From assembly GCA_900547955.1 (NCBI GenBank), contig URIR01000011.1, positions 1 through 49,780 of the forward strand: 49,780 nt of DNA, written 5' to 3'. This stretch comes from an uncultured Eubacteriales bacterium (lineage in GTDB: Bacteria > Bacillota > Clostridia > Christensenellales > QALW01). Under the pieces are notes generated by a model. The model ran no database searches. It worked only from the letters and a program-made list of their open reading frames with translations, and was not told the DNA's origin. The stretch's first letter is position 1. Every line of letters begins with the position of its first letter. The position numbers and the translations under genes are program-made. Below are positions 29,101-36,666 of this stretch, piece by piece.

Positions 29101-30742
29101 GGTTCCCACCACGCCTACGGCTACTGCGCAGCCCACGCCTACTCCCGCTCCGCCCGAGCCAGTTAAGCAGATTGGGCTGGTACAGCTTAAAAACTCAACA
29201 AGCAGGCTGAACGTGCGCTCTAACCCAAGCGAATCCGCGTCCATAATAGGCAAGCTTAACTACGGCGCAACGGTTACCGTAACCGGCCAGTCAGGCAACT
29301 GGTATAAGATTGAAAGCGGCTCCGTCAAGGGCTATGCCTCCAAGGAATATATATCTATAATTTCCTATACCGAGGAGCGCATTGGTACAGTTACAGGAGC
29401 GAGCAGCCTGAGAGTACGCTCGGGCCCCGGCACCTCCTATTCGCGCATAACCGCAATAAGCGAGGGTACGACCGTAACCGTACTTGGAGAGACAAACGGC
29501 TGGTATCTTGTACGCTTATCCAACGGCACAACCGGCTATTGCAGCGCCGAATATATTAAATTGACCGCTTCGCCTTCCACCCCTAGCGGCCCGGAGGGAA
29601 AGACAGGGACGGTCACAGGCGTTGAAACGCTTAACGTGCGTTCGGGACCGTCAGGAGAAAACGGCGTGCTCTTTATAATAAGCAAGGGCACTAAAGTTAC
29701 AGTACTGGAAGAAACCTCTAACGGCTGGTACAAGATACAGGTGCTCAACCAAACCGGCTATGTAGAAGGAAAATATATAAAGCTGGATTCAAGCGGCCCT
29801 TCAGCCAGCGCAACCAATCCGGCAGGCACTCCTTCAAGCACGCCCTCCAGCACTCCCAAGCCAACGGCAAGTCCCGAGCCCTCAGTTAAAACAGGCAGAG
29901 TAAGCCTTGAGAACTCGTCCAGCCGGCTTAACGTGCGCTCCAATCCCAGCTCGTCAGGCTCCATAATAGGCAAGCTCAAACAGGGAGCAATCGTTACCAT
30001 TACGGGTGAATCGGGCAACTGGTATAAAATTGAAAGCGGCTCGGTTAAGGGCTATGCTTCAAAGGACTATATAATTATCGGCGGCTCCTCCTCACAGGAG
30101 CGTATCGGAATTGTAACGGGCGCAAGCAGCCTGAGAGTCCGTTCGGGCCCCGGCACCTCCTATTCGCGCATAACCTCGGTAAGCGAAGGCTCCAAGCTGA
30201 CTATTCTGGACGAAACGAGCGGCTGGTACAAGGTGCGTTTATCCAGCGGCACGATTGGCTATTGCAGCGCCGAATACATCACTATTTCAGAACAGAGCTC
30301 AAGCAGCGGCAGCGAAGAATACGCCACGGGAACAGTAGACGTCTCCTCTTCCCTGAATGTCCGCAGCGGAGCTTCGACCAGCAGCGGCATAGTCGCTTCC
30401 CTGAGCAACGGCGCAAAGGTAACCATTCTCAATAAGGAATCCAACGGATGGTACCGGATACGTACTGCTTCAGGCATAATTGGCTATGTAAGCGGTGAAT
30501 ATATTAAATTAAATGAAGGACAGAGCTCGGATGATTCCTTCCAAAGCTACACCGGCACGGTTAAATTAAGCAGCTCCTCAAACCGGCTGAACATACGCGC
30601 CGGCGCAGGTACTGACCAGAGTATTATCGGAAAGGCCTCCAATGGAGCCAAACTGACCATAATAGGCGAATCAGGCGGCTGGTACCGGATAAAATACAAC
30701 AATATAACGGGATACGTAAGCAAGGATTATATACAAATCTGA
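26150..30742 (+). CDS. SpoIID/LytB-domain cell-wall protein with twelve SH3b modules
   Basis: Very large exported protein (1,530 residues) predicted to act on or bind peptidoglycan. Residues 1-35 are a signal peptide. A SpoIID-type lytic domain follows: VVPYEIGENYNINALKAQAV, with E152 at the catalytic-Glu position, then YSASNGGMTSS (230-240). The C-terminal half of that domain, GNGHGVGLSQIGARARAEAG, is at about 494-513. Between the halves an SH3b module (about 367-428) is inserted. Four more SH3b modules follow (about 545-870), then a Thr/Pro/Ala linker (892-991), then seven more to the C-terminus, each with the VR(S/A)GP...GWY...GY(V/C)S..YI pattern. Modules 6-7 and 9-10 are close copies, showing internal duplication. 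B. subtilis SpoIID is a lytic transglycosylase in engulfment; this giant version may work in vegetative walls. The NlpC/P60 gene follows after 20 bases. Confidence 0.88.
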   Translation: MKRGKKIISVIAVIVMVLGLCFGLISINPIVSSAAGNCIVRVKLDSLGKVSTVNLRLNGLYTLPNGTYLDKGSYTVYLTGGKIALRTSSGSNVYTSDSGYIKLTKRDSQAAGIDIGNYEYLGDFVFAKNGSYINAINHVDMETYLIGVVPYEIGENYNINALKAQAVSARSYSYDRLSGSTSATSYDIGDTSSDQVYRGYNPRYTNCIQAVMETAGQVLTYNGSVISTLYSASNGGMTSSNYYRWGSSRLPYFQVKLDEYDLKASFESSSYNTKFYLPKAGSNVQLNDYVYKTMLPELLVQLYKQGYSTDQDNYEIIGFDNLSLHTPRFSDENCIMYLFLKTDVLLKAYKGEQGPAPEKTDDADQYMQVSNTGYSGRCSLYEGPGSQYSVIASPRVGSYVKVLSKSGSYYEVLAANGDRGYISQSYLTDAGFAKTTDKAAEAVQEEITVTLNIPIEGLKYTATCDGGFSFSAINNKLIPHVQEQSDRWQLSINGNGHGVGLSQIGARARAEAGQSYQEILAFYFDNTKVTTLDYEVLGPNANPDLDPNKWYGVVTLNDHTSNLNVRTSPNTDAGKLGKLRHGAYVELVEKLDNGWYRIIFNGTTGYVSGEYITELAKPSPTSSSSSTAPTQPEIWTGVVTLNDPGSRLYVRETPESDGMPLDSLYHGDEVELLSEHSGWFRIRYYKNGQERTGYVNASYIVAGEKPDGHNPSTPTAPAYPSPSAGETSLYIATVTGTEQLRIRAQASQDADVLATALPGETLTVLDDSNEQWLLVCNTAGIEGYCSSEYLKINRLFTYEPLPGTMVLGTVIDMDLNVRAEPSSSSKLLTTISLGSNVRVLAIADNGWYYVQLPDGSRGYVSYRYLRIETAADPSAQTSASASAPTATAPAPTTPAATTPAATTPAATTPAPTTPAATTPAATTPAPTTPAATTPAATTPAPTTPAATTPAATTPAPTTPAATTPAATTPVATTPAPTTPAPTTPVPTTPTATAQPTPTPAPPEPVKQIGLVQLKNSTSRLNVRSNPSESASIIGKLNYGATVTVTGQSGNWYKIESGSVKGYASKEYISIISYTEERIGTVTGASSLRVRSGPGTSYSRITAISEGTTVTVLGETNGWYLVRLSNGTTGYCSAEYIKLTASPSTPSGPEGKTGTVTGVETLNVRSGPSGENGVLFIISKGTKVTVLEETSNGWYKIQVLNQTGYVEGKYIKLDSSGPSASATNPAGTPSSTPSSTPKPTASPEPSVKTGRVSLENSSSRLNVRSNPSSSGSIIGKLKQGAIVTITGESGNWYKIESGSVKGYASKDYIIIGGSSSQERIGIVTGASSLRVRSGPGTSYSRITSVSEGSKLTILDETSGWYKVRLSSGTIGYCSAEYITISEQSSSSGSEEYATGTVDVSSSLNVRSGASTSSGIVASLSNGAKVTILNKESNGWYRIRTASGIIGYVSGEYIKLNEGQSSDDSFQSYTGTVKLSSSSNRLNIRAGAGTDQSIIGKASNGAKLTIIGESGGWYRIKYNNITGYVSKDYIQI
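28823..29122 (+). repeat. 15-bp coding minisatellite (TTPAA/TTPAP linker)
   Basis: Twenty in-frame 15-bp units coding for TTPAA, TTPAP and variants, lying inside the SpoIID-SH3 gene (residues 892-991). There is a higher-order period of 45 bp (two TTPAA plus one TTPAP), repeated about four times. It forms an extended, probably O-glycosylatable linker between two groups of SH3b modules. Copy number is likely to vary between strains, since any whole-unit change keeps the frame. Confidence 0.93.
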
Positions 30743-30762
30743 ATTCTTTTGAAGGGATGTGA

Positions 30763-32631
30763 ATGAATTTGAAAATCAAAAAACTGATAGTGGTTTTAAC
30801 CATTCTCGCGCTCACGGCCGCCCTGCTGCCATTAACAGCTCAGGCAGTTACGCTTAAGGAGGGCAGCCGAAGCCAAGGGGTAGAAGCCCTGCAGCAGGCG
30901 CTTAAAAGCAAAGGATATTTTTCCGCTACCTCTACAGGCTATTACGGCGATATAACGACTGAAGCCGTAAAGCGCTATCAGAAGGATAACAAGCTTACTG
31001 CCGACGGCATCGCAGGCAAAGACACCTTAACTGCGCTGGGCCTTTTATCCGACGCAGAAGCAATTAAAACCGGCACCGTTAACATATCAGAAGGACTCAA
31101 TCTCCGATACGGTCCCTCCACCTCCAACACCCTGCTCTGCGAACTGGCTGACGGCGAAAAGGTGGATATTCTGTCTGAGAACGGCGGCTGGTATAAAATA
31201 CGCACCTCCTTCGACATAGAGGGCTATGTTTATAAAAGCTACGTAAGCGTATCAAACAGCTTAAGCGATAACGCCGACGTACAGCAGGGCAAGGTAAAGG
31301 TAAACACCCGGCTGAACGTGCGCAGCGGCCCAAGCACCTCTTATTCAATCAAAGGCTACCTGCTTAATAACGCCGCAGTAGTTATAAGCGGCTCACAAAA
31401 CGGCTGGTATGCAATAACCTCTTCTTCGGGCCTGAGCGGCTACTGCAGCGCGGAATATATAACCGTCAGCGGCCAAAGCTCCGACAAAAACGATTCCCCA
31501 TCGGGAGAAGCCGTCAATAAGACGGGCAAGGTAAAAGTCAACACCCGTCTGACTGTGCGCAGCGGCCCAGGCACCTCTTACTCAGCCAAGGGCTATTTAA
31601 CCAACAATACCTCGGTAACCATTACCGAAATATTAAGCGGATGGTATAAAATAAGCACCTCCTCTGGCATAACAGGCTATTGCAGCGCCGATTATATTAC
31701 CGTTACAGGGGATAGCATTGAAACTCCAGCCCAGACACAGCAGGGCAAGGTAAAGGTAAACACCCGTCTGACCGTGCGCAGCGGCCCGGGTACCTCTTAC
31801 TCAGCCAAGGGCTATTTAACCAACAATACCTCGGTAACTATTACCGAAACTACTGACGACTGGCATAAAATCACCACGCCCACCGGCATGAGCGGCTACT
31901 GCCATAAGGATTATATTACTATTTTGAGCACAGGCTCACCCTCAGATAAGCCGGATTCCTCCAAGCCGGATGAAACGCTTAAATACGGAATGACCAGCAA
32001 CGATGTAGTCAAATTGCAGCAGCGTCTTAAAGAGCTTGGCTATTTTTCGGCTAACTGCACGGGCTATTTCGGCACAATAACCCTCAGCTCGGTTAAGAGC
32101 TTCCAGAAGGATAATTCCTTAGATGTAGACGGCATAGCAGGGCCTAAAACCCTCAGCGCGCTCTTTGATAAGGACGCCGAAGCCAAGCCGGACGATAAGG
32201 ATGAGCCTGAAACTCCGGCAGAGCCTTCAGACGAAGCGGAAGAGATAATAAACGAGCTTATAGCATACGCCAAGACCTTCCTGGGCACGCCCTATGTTTA
32301 CGGCGCAAACGGTCCCGATTCCTTCGACTGTACCGGCTACACCTGCTATGTATTCAAGCATTTTGGATACTCCCTGCCCCGTACCGCCTATAATCAGGGC
32401 TATAACGATTACGCCCCCAAGATTGAAAATGTATCCGACCTGAAGCCGGGCGATTTGGTATTTTTCAATACCATTAACGACAACGACCTTTCGGACCACG
32501 CCGGCATATATCTGGGAGATAATATGTTCATTCACTGTAATTCAGGCAGTTCTATGCAGGTAGTTATTCAGGATATAACCAGCAGCTATTACAAGCCGCG
32601 CTTTTCCTGGGGACGACGGGTAATTTCCTAA
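30763..32631 (+). CDS. NlpC/P60 endopeptidase with SH3b and peptidoglycan-binding modules
   Basis: Exported wall hydrolase of 622 residues, predicted to cut peptide cross-bridges or stem peptides in peptidoglycan. Order: signal peptide (1-28, ending TAQAV); PG_binding_1 domain (about 30-90, LQQALKSKGYFSA...DGIAGKDTLTAL); four SH3b modules (about 104-385); a second PG_binding_1 domain (about 405-465); an acidic linker; and the NlpC/P60 domain (about 495-622) with predicted catalytic C523 (DCTGY), H579 (DHAGIYLG) and H591 (HCNS). SH3b modules 3 and 4 are nearly identical at DNA level. The ATG follows GAAGGGATG and lies 20 bases after the SpoIID-SH3 gene, so both are in one operon ending at 32711-32753. 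Confidence 0.93.
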   Translation: MNLKIKKLIVVLTILALTAALLPLTAQAVTLKEGSRSQGVEALQQALKSKGYFSATSTGYYGDITTEAVKRYQKDNKLTADGIAGKDTLTALGLLSDAEAIKTGTVNISEGLNLRYGPSTSNTLLCELADGEKVDILSENGGWYKIRTSFDIEGYVYKSYVSVSNSLSDNADVQQGKVKVNTRLNVRSGPSTSYSIKGYLLNNAAVVISGSQNGWYAITSSSGLSGYCSAEYITVSGQSSDKNDSPSGEAVNKTGKVKVNTRLTVRSGPGTSYSAKGYLTNNTSVTITEILSGWYKISTSSGITGYCSADYITVTGDSIETPAQTQQGKVKVNTRLTVRSGPGTSYSAKGYLTNNTSVTITETTDDWHKITTPTGMSGYCHKDYITILSTGSPSDKPDSSKPDETLKYGMTSNDVVKLQQRLKELGYFSANCTGYFGTITLSSVKSFQKDNSLDVDGIAGPKTLSALFDKDAEAKPDDKDEPETPAEPSDEAEEIINELIAYAKTFLGTPYVYGANGPDSFDCTGYTCYVFKHFGYSLPRTAYNQGYNDYAPKIENVSDLKPGDLVFFNTINDNDLSDHAGIYLGDNMFIHCNSGSSMQVVIQDITSSYYKPRFSWGRRVIS

Positions 32632-32710
32632 TATACTGAGAATGACCGTTCATCCTTTTAAAAAAGCATAATAGTGAAGCAGCGGGAAAATGCGCGCAAA
32701 AAACAAATAG

Positions 32711-32753
32711 AAAGAGGCTTATAACGGCTGCGCTTTATGAGCCTCTTTTTTTC
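32711..32753 (+). terminator. Intrinsic terminator of the wall-hydrolase operon
   Basis: AAAGAGGCT and ATAA pair with TTAT and AGCCTCTTT across one T-G pair (about 14 bp), ten-base loop, then a run of seven T. It lies 80 bases after the NlpC/P60 stop. The rest of 32632-32931 has no gene. Confidence 0.9.
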
Positions 32754-32931
32754 ATTCTATTATACCCTTTTACACGCAGCTTTAAGTTCAGGATACAGAA
32801 AATCTGCGTCCTGCGGCGTTAATTAGAGAGCCAGTATAGAATTCTTAGAAAATAAATAATTTCGTTATGAGACCAATCGCTCTTTGTAAACTTAGGGTAA
32901 CAGCTTGTCTCATGGACAAGGAGGAAATAAA

Positions 32932-33459
32932 ATGGATAAAAAAGACCATTCCAAAGCAAATCCAACCGTTTATAAAAGCGCGCTTTGTGGAAAGAAAATA
33001 GATGAACAAACCAATTCCAAAGCGTCAGAGCAAAAAGGCCCGGACAATACGGCCGCCCTCAAGGCGCAGGCGCTGGAGGCACTTGACCAGAGCATGCAAA
33101 AACAAATTAAAATGGGGAAAATCATTGTTTTTACCATAGGAATAATAAGCTTTATCAGTTCGCTAGTCCTTATATTCCTGCATGGCTTTACTTTCGTCGT
33201 TTTGACCGCAGTAATTATACAGGCCGTGTTCTCCTGCGCGCTTATTTCAGGCGTAAGCTGGATTAGATACTTATTTGCCGTCAGCGCATTTTTAAATATT
33301 ATCCCCTCGTTAAAAGCTGTTTTAGAATTTATTAATCAGCCATATCCGTTAGCGCTGACGCTTTTTATACTTCTGACTCTTTACCAGACTGCCTGCGGCA
33401 TACTGCTCATATTTAATAAAAGCGTTTCGGAATATATGTACGCACAGAAATATAAATAA
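32932..33459 (+). CDS. Small four-helix membrane protein of unknown function
   Basis: A 175-residue protein, not recognised. ATG at 32932 follows AAGGAGG. Residues 1-55 are hydrophilic and Lys/Gln/Ala-rich, with a CGKKI element near residue 20. Residues about 62-165 hold four membrane helices (VFTIGIISFISSLVLIFL, FVVLTAVIIQAVFSCALISG, LFAVSAFLNIIPSL, LALTLFILLTLYQTACGILLI). The ribosome site abuts a small inverted repeat, CTTGTC-TCATG-GACAAG (about 32908-32924), which might affect its access. It converges with a tiny cysteine-rich gene across element B. Confidence 0.65.
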   Translation: MDKKDHSKANPTVYKSALCGKKIDEQTNSKASEQKGPDNTAALKAQALEALDQSMQKQIKMGKIIVFTIGIISFISSLVLIFLHGFTFVVLTAVIIQAVFSCALISGVSWIRYLFAVSAFLNIIPSLKAVLEFINQPYPLALTLFILLTLYQTACGILLIFNKSVSEYMYAQKYK

Positions 33460-33473
33460 TACAGCCGTCATAT

Positions 33474-33651
33474 GGGCGCGGACGGCGTCCTTCCAGCAAC
33501 GCTGGAAGGACGCCGCGGGGGGCGGCTCCAGGCGGCCCTGCGGGCCGCCGGCCGGGCCAAAGGCCCGGCCAGGGCAGGCATTGCCTGCCCGGAGCCGCCC
33601 CCCTCGCCACAGGCTTTGCGCCTTAGCGCAAAGCCTGTGGCGCTCGCGCCC
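33474..33651. repeat. Cloverleaf palindromic element B, nested five-hairpin form
   Basis: Outer stem GGGCGCG/CGCGCCC (33474-33480 with 33645-33651). Inside: a 15-bp hairpin with AAC loop (33483-33515); a core 13-bp stem GGGGGGCGGCTCC (33517-33529 with 33591-33603) closing on three hairpins; and a 15-bp hairpin with CTTA loop (33607-33640). The core hairpins are GGCGGCCC-TGC (33531-33549), GGCCGGGCC-AAA (33550-33570) and GGGCAGGC-ATT (33572-33590). The three occur in the reverse order of element A, so it is the same type in the opposite orientation. It lies between convergent genes. Confidence 0.9.
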
Positions 33652-33688
33652 TATACAGCCCTAAAGAAAAATAAAAATTAATCCAGTT

Positions 33689-33835
33689 CTACATATCCTC
33701 ATAAGCGCACTGCGAACACTTACCGTTATTTTCATAAGCGCAGTCTGCGCAAAGATATTTATGACATGCCGAGCACTTTTCCATGCTTCTTTCTTCCGCC
33801 TCCCGGCCGCATACTGCACATTGCACTCTAGCCAT
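33689..33835 (-). CDS. 48-residue cysteine-rich mini-protein
   Basis: A short gene with good support: ATG at 33835, AGGAG site eight bases upstream, TAG stop at 33689. It begins MARVQCAVCGREAEERS and contains four CxxC pairs in 48 residues (CAVC, CSAC, CADC, CSQC), then ends in AYEDM. Eight regularly spaced cysteines point to two zinc sites in a compact cross-brace or double-ribbon fold. It lies between cloverleaf elements B and C and is read in the same direction as cysS, whose transcript would have to pass element C. Function unknown. Confidence 0.75.
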   Translation of the reverse strand: MARVQCAVCGREAEERSMEKCSACHKYLCADCAYENNGKCSQCAYEDM

Positions 33836-33975
33836 AAAATCAGCTCCTATCTGTCTTAATATTTTTATTTTACTTCATTAACAGGCAATTATACATATAA
33901 TCTTTATAATTTATTCAAGAATACAGTTTTTACATAAGAATAGAATTAGCGCTTGTGACCAAACCGCAGCAAAAC

Positions 33976-34120
33976 TGGTCATAGCGGCCGCAGCAGCATA
34001 CTGGAGGGGCGGCGGCGTTTGGCAGGCTTTGCCTGCCCGGCCGGGCCAAAGGCCCGGCCCGCGGCCGTAGGCCGCAAACGCCGCCGCCCCCCAGTATGCT
34101 GCTATGGCCGCTATGACCAA
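33976..34120. repeat. Cloverleaf palindromic element C
   Basis: Long arms (33976-34020 with 34076-34120) pair over about 43 positions with one bulged A and two mismatches. Inside are GGCAGGC-TTT-GCCTGCC (34021-34037), GGCCGGGCC-AAA-GGCCCGGCC (34039-34059) and GCGGCC-GTA-GGCCGC (34061-34075), separated by single C bases. Hairpin order matches element A. It lies 66 bases after the cysS stop, between two minus-strand genes, so it could end or stabilise the cysE-cysS transcript. The only flanking gene-free stretch, 33836-33975, is AT-rich. Confidence 0.9.
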
Positions 34121-34186
34121 ATTAACAAACCTTGAAAGCGCTTCATAAAAAAGACCTAAAAATCCAACTTGACCCGCTTATAATTT

Positions 34187-35578
34187 TTACAGCTTTTTAA
34201 TAAGCTGGCCCTCCTTGGAATCTACAGCCTCATAGCCTTTAGCGCGCAGCTCCTCGCGCAGGCGGTCAGACAGCGCCCAATCCTTATTCCGCCTTGCCTC
34301 CTCCCGCTTCAAAGCCAAGCCGGCTATTTCCTCAGGCAATTTCTCCTCAGACTTTCTTTCAGGCTCATATTCGGCTATATTAAGGCCCAGTATGCCGTCC
34401 ATTCTAAGAAGCGCATCATAGATATCAGCCGATTTAACGCCGCTTCTTATAAGCGTCCAGGCTATGCCCAGCGCTTTAGGTATATTTAAATCGTCTCCGG
34501 CCGCCTCCAAAAACTGCTCCCAGGCCTTTTGGGCTAAGGCAGCCGTCTCTTCGGAGCGCAGCTCCCCTTTATGACGCCAGGCGCCCTCTAAGAATCTTAA
34601 ATAGCTGGTCTGAGCTCCCTGCATAGCCTCCCATGTAAAATTAAGCTTGCTGCGGTAATGCGCATTCAGGCATAGATATCTAAAAGCCAGCGGCGAATAA
34701 CCCCTGTCCGCAAGTTCTGAAAGCGTATAAGTATTGCCCAGGCTCTTACTCATTTTTCCGCCGTCCACCATCATAAATTCGCCATGCATCCAGTAATGCA
34801 CGGCCGGATGCCCCAGCAGCGCCTCAGACTGTGCAATCTCATTCTCATGATGCACAGGAATATGGTCCACGCCTCCAGTATGCAAATCAAATGTATCCCC
34901 AAGATATTTGCGGCTCATAGCAGAACACTCTATATGCCAGCCGGGATAACCCATGCCCCAGGGGCTTTCCCACTGCATTATATGCTCCTTGGGAGCTTTT
35001 TTCCAAAGAGCAAAATCAGCCGGATGCCTTTTCTGCAAATTAACCTCCACCCGCGCGCCAGCAAGCTGCGCCTCCAAATCTGCGCCGGACAATTCGCCGT
35101 AATGAGGAAATTTGCCTATATCAAAATATATGCCGTCATCCGTTTCGTAGCCGTAGCCCTTATCCACCAGCCCCTGGACAAAATCCAGCATTTCCTTTAT
35201 ATGCTCTGTAGCCTTAGGCGTCAGATTGGGGCGCTTTATATTAAGCGCGTCCAAATCCCTAAAAAATACTCCAGTATAATATTCAGCTATTTCCCAGGGC
35301 GTTTTCTTCTGTTCCTGAGCGGCGCGCGCCATCTTATCCTCCCCTTCGTCCGCGTCGCTGGTTAAATGCCCCACATCTGTTATATTCATAACGCTTTTAA
35401 CCTTATAACCATAGGCCTCAAAAGTCCGGCGCAGCACATCCATAAAGACATAAGTACGCATATTGCCTATGTGAGCGTAATTATATACTGTCGGACCGCA
35501 GGAATACATGCCCACCTTACCCGGCTTTATAGGAACAAACTCCTCTTTTTTATGGCTTAACGTATTATACAGCTTCAT
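34187..35578 (-). CDS. cysS: Cysteinyl-tRNA synthetase
   Basis: Charges tRNA-Cys with cysteine; class I aminoacyl-tRNA synthetase, 463 residues, normal length. The N-terminus reads MKLYNTLSHKKEEFVPIKPG, then MYSCGPTVYNYAHIGNMRTY, containing one zinc cysteine and the HIGH-type motif (HIGN). Further zinc ligands are in WHIECSAM and HHENEIAQSE, and the second signature is KMSKSLGNT. The C-terminal helical anticodon domain ends LIKKL. The ATG overlaps the cysE stop (ATGA), so the two are coupled and share the T-box leader upstream. Confidence 0.97.
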   Translation of the reverse strand: MKLYNTLSHKKEEFVPIKPGKVGMYSCGPTVYNYAHIGNMRTYVFMDVLRRTFEAYGYKVKSVMNITDVGHLTSDADEGEDKMARAAQEQKKTPWEIAEYYTGVFFRDLDALNIKRPNLTPKATEHIKEMLDFVQGLVDKGYGYETDDGIYFDIGKFPHYGELSGADLEAQLAGARVEVNLQKRHPADFALWKKAPKEHIMQWESPWGMGYPGWHIECSAMSRKYLGDTFDLHTGGVDHIPVHHENEIAQSEALLGHPAVHYWMHGEFMMVDGGKMSKSLGNTYTLSELADRGYSPLAFRYLCLNAHYRSKLNFTWEAMQGAQTSYLRFLEGAWRHKGELRSEETAALAQKAWEQFLEAAGDDLNIPKALGIAWTLIRSGVKSADIYDALLRMDGILGLNIAEYEPERKSEEKLPEEIAGLALKREEARRNKDWALSDRLREELRAKGYEAVDSKEGQLIKKL

Positions 35579-36228
35579 TTTTCCTCTCCTTTACGTTCTT
35601 TTTCTTTTCTGACAGCGCGTTCCAGCTCGCATATACGGGAGCACATTCGCTGAAGCTCCTCCAGCATGGGGTCGGGCAGGCGCTGGTCCATAAGCGAATT
35701 GTCCACGCGGACGTTATTGCGCTTGACTATCCTGCCGGGCACTCCTACCACCGTACAGTTTTCAGGCACCTCGCACAGCACTACCGCCCCAGCACCAATT
35801 TTTGAATTGTCTCCCACCTTAAACGGCCCCAGCACCTTTGCGCCTGCCGCAACCATAACGTTATCGCCCAGCGTCGGATGTCTCTTGCCCGTCTCCTTAC
35901 CCGTGCCGCCCAGCGTCACATTCTGAAACAGCGTGCAGTTATTGCCTATTTCAGTTGTTTCCCCTATAACCACGCCCATCCCGTGGTCTATAAACAGGCC
36001 CTCCCCTATAACGGCGCCCGGATGTATATCAATGCCAGTTTTTTTACGGGTACGCTCCGAAATAAATCGGGCCAATAATTTCATACCGTGCTTATAAAAC
36101 CAATGCGCACGCCTATGCCTGCGCACGGCTTTATAGCCCGGATAACAGAGCATAACCTCCAATTTGCTGCGCGCGGCCGGATCCCTGTCCAAAACGGCCT
36201 GTATGTCAGTCTTAAAATGCTTTCCCAT
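35575..36228 (-). CDS. cysE: Serine O-acetyltransferase
   Basis: Acetylates serine with acetyl-CoA, the first step in making cysteine. About 217 residues from MGKHFKTDIQAVLDRDPAA, preceded by GGGAG; longer in-frame starts reach into the T-box terminator and are rejected. The N-terminal helical part contains LCYPGYKAVRRHRRAHWFY. A left-handed beta-helix of hexapeptide repeats follows (IHPGAVIGEGLFIDHGMGVVIGE, then VTLGGTGK.TGKRHPTLGD, then VGVPGRIV). It is the first gene of cysE-cysS. Regulation by tRNA-Cys charging through the T-box ties cysteine synthesis to its use. Confidence 0.95.
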   Translation of the reverse strand: MGKHFKTDIQAVLDRDPAARSKLEVMLCYPGYKAVRRHRRAHWFYKHGMKLLARFISERTRKKTGIDIHPGAVIGEGLFIDHGMGVVIGETTEIGNNCTLFQNVTLGGTGKETGKRHPTLGDNVMVAAGAKVLGPFKVGDNSKIGAGAVVLCEVPENCTVVGVPGRIVKRNNVRVDNSLMDQRLPDPMLEELQRMCSRICELERAVRKEKERKGEEK

Positions 36229-36283
36229 ATTTTCTCCCATCCCGCCCATTATATTAACCGCAGGCGGCGCATAATATAATAAA

Positions 36284-36323
36284 TAAAAAAGCCCCCGTGC
36301 AAAACTGCGCACAGAGACGGCTT
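36284..36323 (-). terminator. T-box-controlled terminator
   Basis: AGCCGTCTCTGTGC pairs with GCACGGGGGCT (with bulges) around a short loop, then a T6 run, directly after the T-box sequence. It ends about 55 bases before the cysE start. Confidence 0.85.
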
Positions 36324-36533
36324 AAACCGCGGTTCCACTCCGCTTGGCGCGCTTTAAAATAAAGCCCGCCCGCTTAAAAAATTCCCTAACGCGGAAATAC
36401 GGAGGAAAACTGGCGCTTTCCCCAGCTCCGCCGGCGCAGCGGGCACATTTTCACACGCGTATCCATCTCACACCCCTCAACGGATTCTCTTAAAGCGCGC
36501 GCAAAAGCCCAACCGGCTTCTCAGCCTTTGTTT
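36284..36533 (-). promoter_or_regulatory. T-box riboswitch (tRNA-Cys) ahead of cysE-cysS
   Basis: The conserved T-box AGTGGAACCGCGG lies at 36327-36339 on the minus strand, immediately before a terminator hairpin. Upstream, Stem I features are visible: AGAGAATCC pairs toward GGAT around an apical GGGTGTGAG loop. Next comes GTGAAAATG-TGC-CC, giving a TGC cysteine specifier at 36443-36445. Uncharged tRNA-Cys should stabilise the antiterminator and let transcription proceed. The downstream genes are both cysteine genes, which supports the specifier reading. Confidence 0.92.
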
Positions 36534-36539
36534 TTTATC

Positions 36540-36568
36540 ATTATACTCAAATTTAGTCCTGCGCGCAA
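36540..36568 (-). promoter_or_regulatory. Promoter of the T-box transcript
   Basis: On the minus strand, TTGCGC (36563-36568), a 17-base spacer and TATAAT (36540-36545). Transcription should start just before the T-box leader. Confidence 0.75.
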
Positions 36569-36666
36569 CAATATTTTTTTATAACCTGCATAACAAGGCC
36601 TTCGCCATCATAAATTTAGACAGATAAGCCCTTGGGCAAAAATTTATGCAAATGGGAGTGACTGCC

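Noticed and set aside
28774..29253. A minus-strand frame coding for a Gly/Val/Ala repeat protein
   Set aside because: It is the reverse reading of the TTPAA minisatellite inside the SpoIID-SH3 gene.
33413..33681. Short frames across cloverleaf element B
   Set aside because: Artefacts of GC-rich palindromic sequence; no starts with ribosome sites and arginine/glycine/proline-rich products.
36229..36312. Longer cysE start
   Set aside because: It would begin within the T-box terminator and lacks a ribosome site.
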